Below, one piece after another: positions 63,801 through 64,000 of a DNA stretch of 64,000 nt. The number at the start of each line of letters is the position of its first letter. Positions within the stretch are counted from its first letter, which is position 1. A program made the translations under genes and the position numbers. The notes beneath the pieces were generated by a model. It saw nothing but the letters and a program-made list of their open reading frames with translations. It was not told where the DNA came from and did no database searches. The stretch is from Vibrio sp. Of7-15 (lineage in GTDB: Bacteria > Pseudomonadota > Gammaproteobacteria > Enterobacterales > Vibrionaceae), in NCBI RefSeq assembly GCF_022347565.1, contig NZ_JAKRGH010000008.1, positions 62,001 to 126,000 of the forward strand, given 5' to 3'.

Positions 63801-64000
63801 AAAATCTAGAAGAAATGATTCCTTCGCTTTGGCAACAAGTGTTGGCTCATCCCGTTCAGCTTAACGATAACTTCTTTGATGTCGGTGGAAATTCAGTAAA
63901 AGCAAGTCAACTGCGAGCGGTGTTAGAGCAACACACCCAACACACTTTGAGTGATACGTTTGTTTTTGAGCACCCATCGCCAAGATCCATGATTGCAGAG
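60851..64000 (+). CDS. Nonribosomal peptide synthetase, N-terminal part (partial)
   Basis: The frame runs open for 1050 codons to the window edge. GTG 60851 is preceded by GAGG at 7 bases. Domains: condensation (about 20-430, HHLIMDG near 140, so active), adenylation (about 455-960; A3 LFTSGTTGEPKG near 617, A5 NMYGPTES near 755, A7 YKTGD, A8 GRADSQCKIRGHRIELGEIE, A10 NGKTDR) and a carrier domain with FFDVGGNS (Ser near 1015). Beginning with a C domain, it may be fed by another chain or load an acyl starter. The product and the rest of the gene lie beyond the window. It may share the phosphopantetheinyl transferase at 10 kb. Confidence 0.93.
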   Translation, partial: MKVNDCDGLLTLMEREIFNVQVNHLETPCFNLGSFEKIHGTLDTAHLKNVIRRLISREEVFYFGYTQRDGAGVRFEGKYSQCDILEIDHTSLPSGLQQQRTSQLLNDLIAQPFDLENPPLYRFIIVKHSESEHTLAHIWHHLIMDGMGFNLFHQKVIEEYNQSLSKLTFNELSIQSLAIEEQEYWRSDRKKKDEAFWKQFSSKKRSLIQPILPPMTSNFTWRNSFHISPDVWARLVNQSKVLNCTVQHLILLTIQLCFADSRGQRSITVGRPTHRRHSRSLREKVGHFAGLSLVHIELNPSDTLSNAVDHLKTLLKKDLRHQKFPISRLSREFHVSQNKRQQIYDVLFSYEPMKFRCHYGEAEGDLYALCHGHELSPVAIYLRDYYEEKAPVLDVQLNLEYFKEDDCQPTVDRIIETLARLSELTADARVGDVPLLTKEETNFYQSLQGGDATADITGLCETLEKMAKDRPDDIAVMVEDGASISYSKLSTDVLAYARKLHQHGVTHCSHAGLLYSRSYDMLVYMLAVNRLGATYVPISKDLPKARIQSILNQLKPAVVITDAGNESALTQLESALSAEQIAEEQHQPEVLTHSWLSAQEDPFIELPPHPTEPFNAYILFTSGTTGEPKGVIISSDARDQFLFSISEKLSLNQHCCIAALTSPSFDISVLELFAPMIAGGTVFIINEQTQKNPRQLAKVLQSAQLTHIQGTPTTWQMLQGVEGLPMTNAIALVGGEPISNQLVKALTQHGLECWNMYGPTESTVWVMAQPIETESSIAPIGGLLNGCQAHVRDEFLRILPPGVNGELVLSGATLSVGYLHQQALTDKVFVTVSTGQRAYKTGDLVTLTRSGEFEFHGRADSQCKIRGHRIELGEIENTLSQSPAITRCTIVAHGSAADAQILCFFQGDWAHPEILAYLRPKLPDYMLPSHSLHISDWPVNVNGKTDRNTLLSMWQEHTAVFRHKPPLDQNKLVGDYEQQSIENQNLEEMIPSLWQQVLAHPVQLNDNFFDVGGNSVKASQLRAVLEQHTQHTLSDTFVFEHPSPRSMIAE

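Noticed and set aside
1-64000. CRISPR arrays, rRNA or complete tRNA genes
   Set aside because: No regularly spaced repeats and no foldable tRNA or rRNA sequence seen on either strand.

Overview
The window looks like the genome of a marine gammaproteobacterium, most likely Vibrionaceae (Vibrio, Photobacterium, Enterovibrio or Grimontia type). This rests on moderate-to-low GC, enterobacterial/vibrio-like Fur, Zur, SoxR, NtrC and sigma-54 sites, and the urt-ure gene order. The genus is inference. No rRNA, tRNA or CRISPR was seen.

Layout. (1) 1-10.8 kb: the 3' end of a nonribosomal peptide cluster. It holds the tail of one NRPS, a C-A-PCP-reductase NRPS, then an RND/MMPL exporter, a LolA-like periplasmic protein and a DUF1302-like outer-membrane barrel, then a type II thioesterase and a phosphopantetheinyl transferase. 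A good Fur box precedes the exporter, so the product may be iron-related. (2) 11-21 kb: an accessory region. It has a hexapeptide acetyltransferase whose 3' end is duplicated, in decayed form, 4.4 kb downstream. Between the two copies lie a PEP-CTERM protein, a two-gene pair (predicted HNH-like nuclease/membrane protein plus TerB-like membrane protein) and two tandem R-body (RebB-family) genes with a third broken copy. A complete ABC-3C conflict system (nuclease effector, middle component, DUF3732 ATPase) follows. REP-like inverted repeats flank it, and a palindromic repeat brackets the whole segment. (3) 21-34.4 kb: an LRR protein, then a long nitrogen-scavenging operon urtABCDE-ureDABCE-ureJ-ureFG behind a sigma-54 promoter with two NtrC-like sites.

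(4) 34.5-48.7 kb: mixed chromosomal genes: two periplasmic binding proteins, sigma factor SigZ, a second TrpRS with a structured leader, cytochrome b561, a divergent LysR/D-amino-acid dehydrogenase pair, a Cre-like tyrosine recombinase next to a 13-bp-armed inverted repeat, a chemoreceptor, an RluA-family pseudouridine synthase and a 529-residue unknown. (5) 48.9-54.8 kb: a Zur-controlled zinc island (AztD-like lipoprotein diverging from a His-rich outer-membrane protein, zinc-binding protein and permease, with no ATPase), then a SoxR regulon (soxR diverging from a VOC protein and an FMN reductase). (6) 54.8-60.1 kb: small accessory genes separated by hairpins. (7) 60.85 kb to the end: the start of another NRPS gene (C-A-PCP) that runs off the window.

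The strongest candidates for an undescribed system are the HNH-like/TerB-like pair with the R-body genes at 13.5-16.7 kb, set between duplicated gene ends and beside the ABC-3C system.
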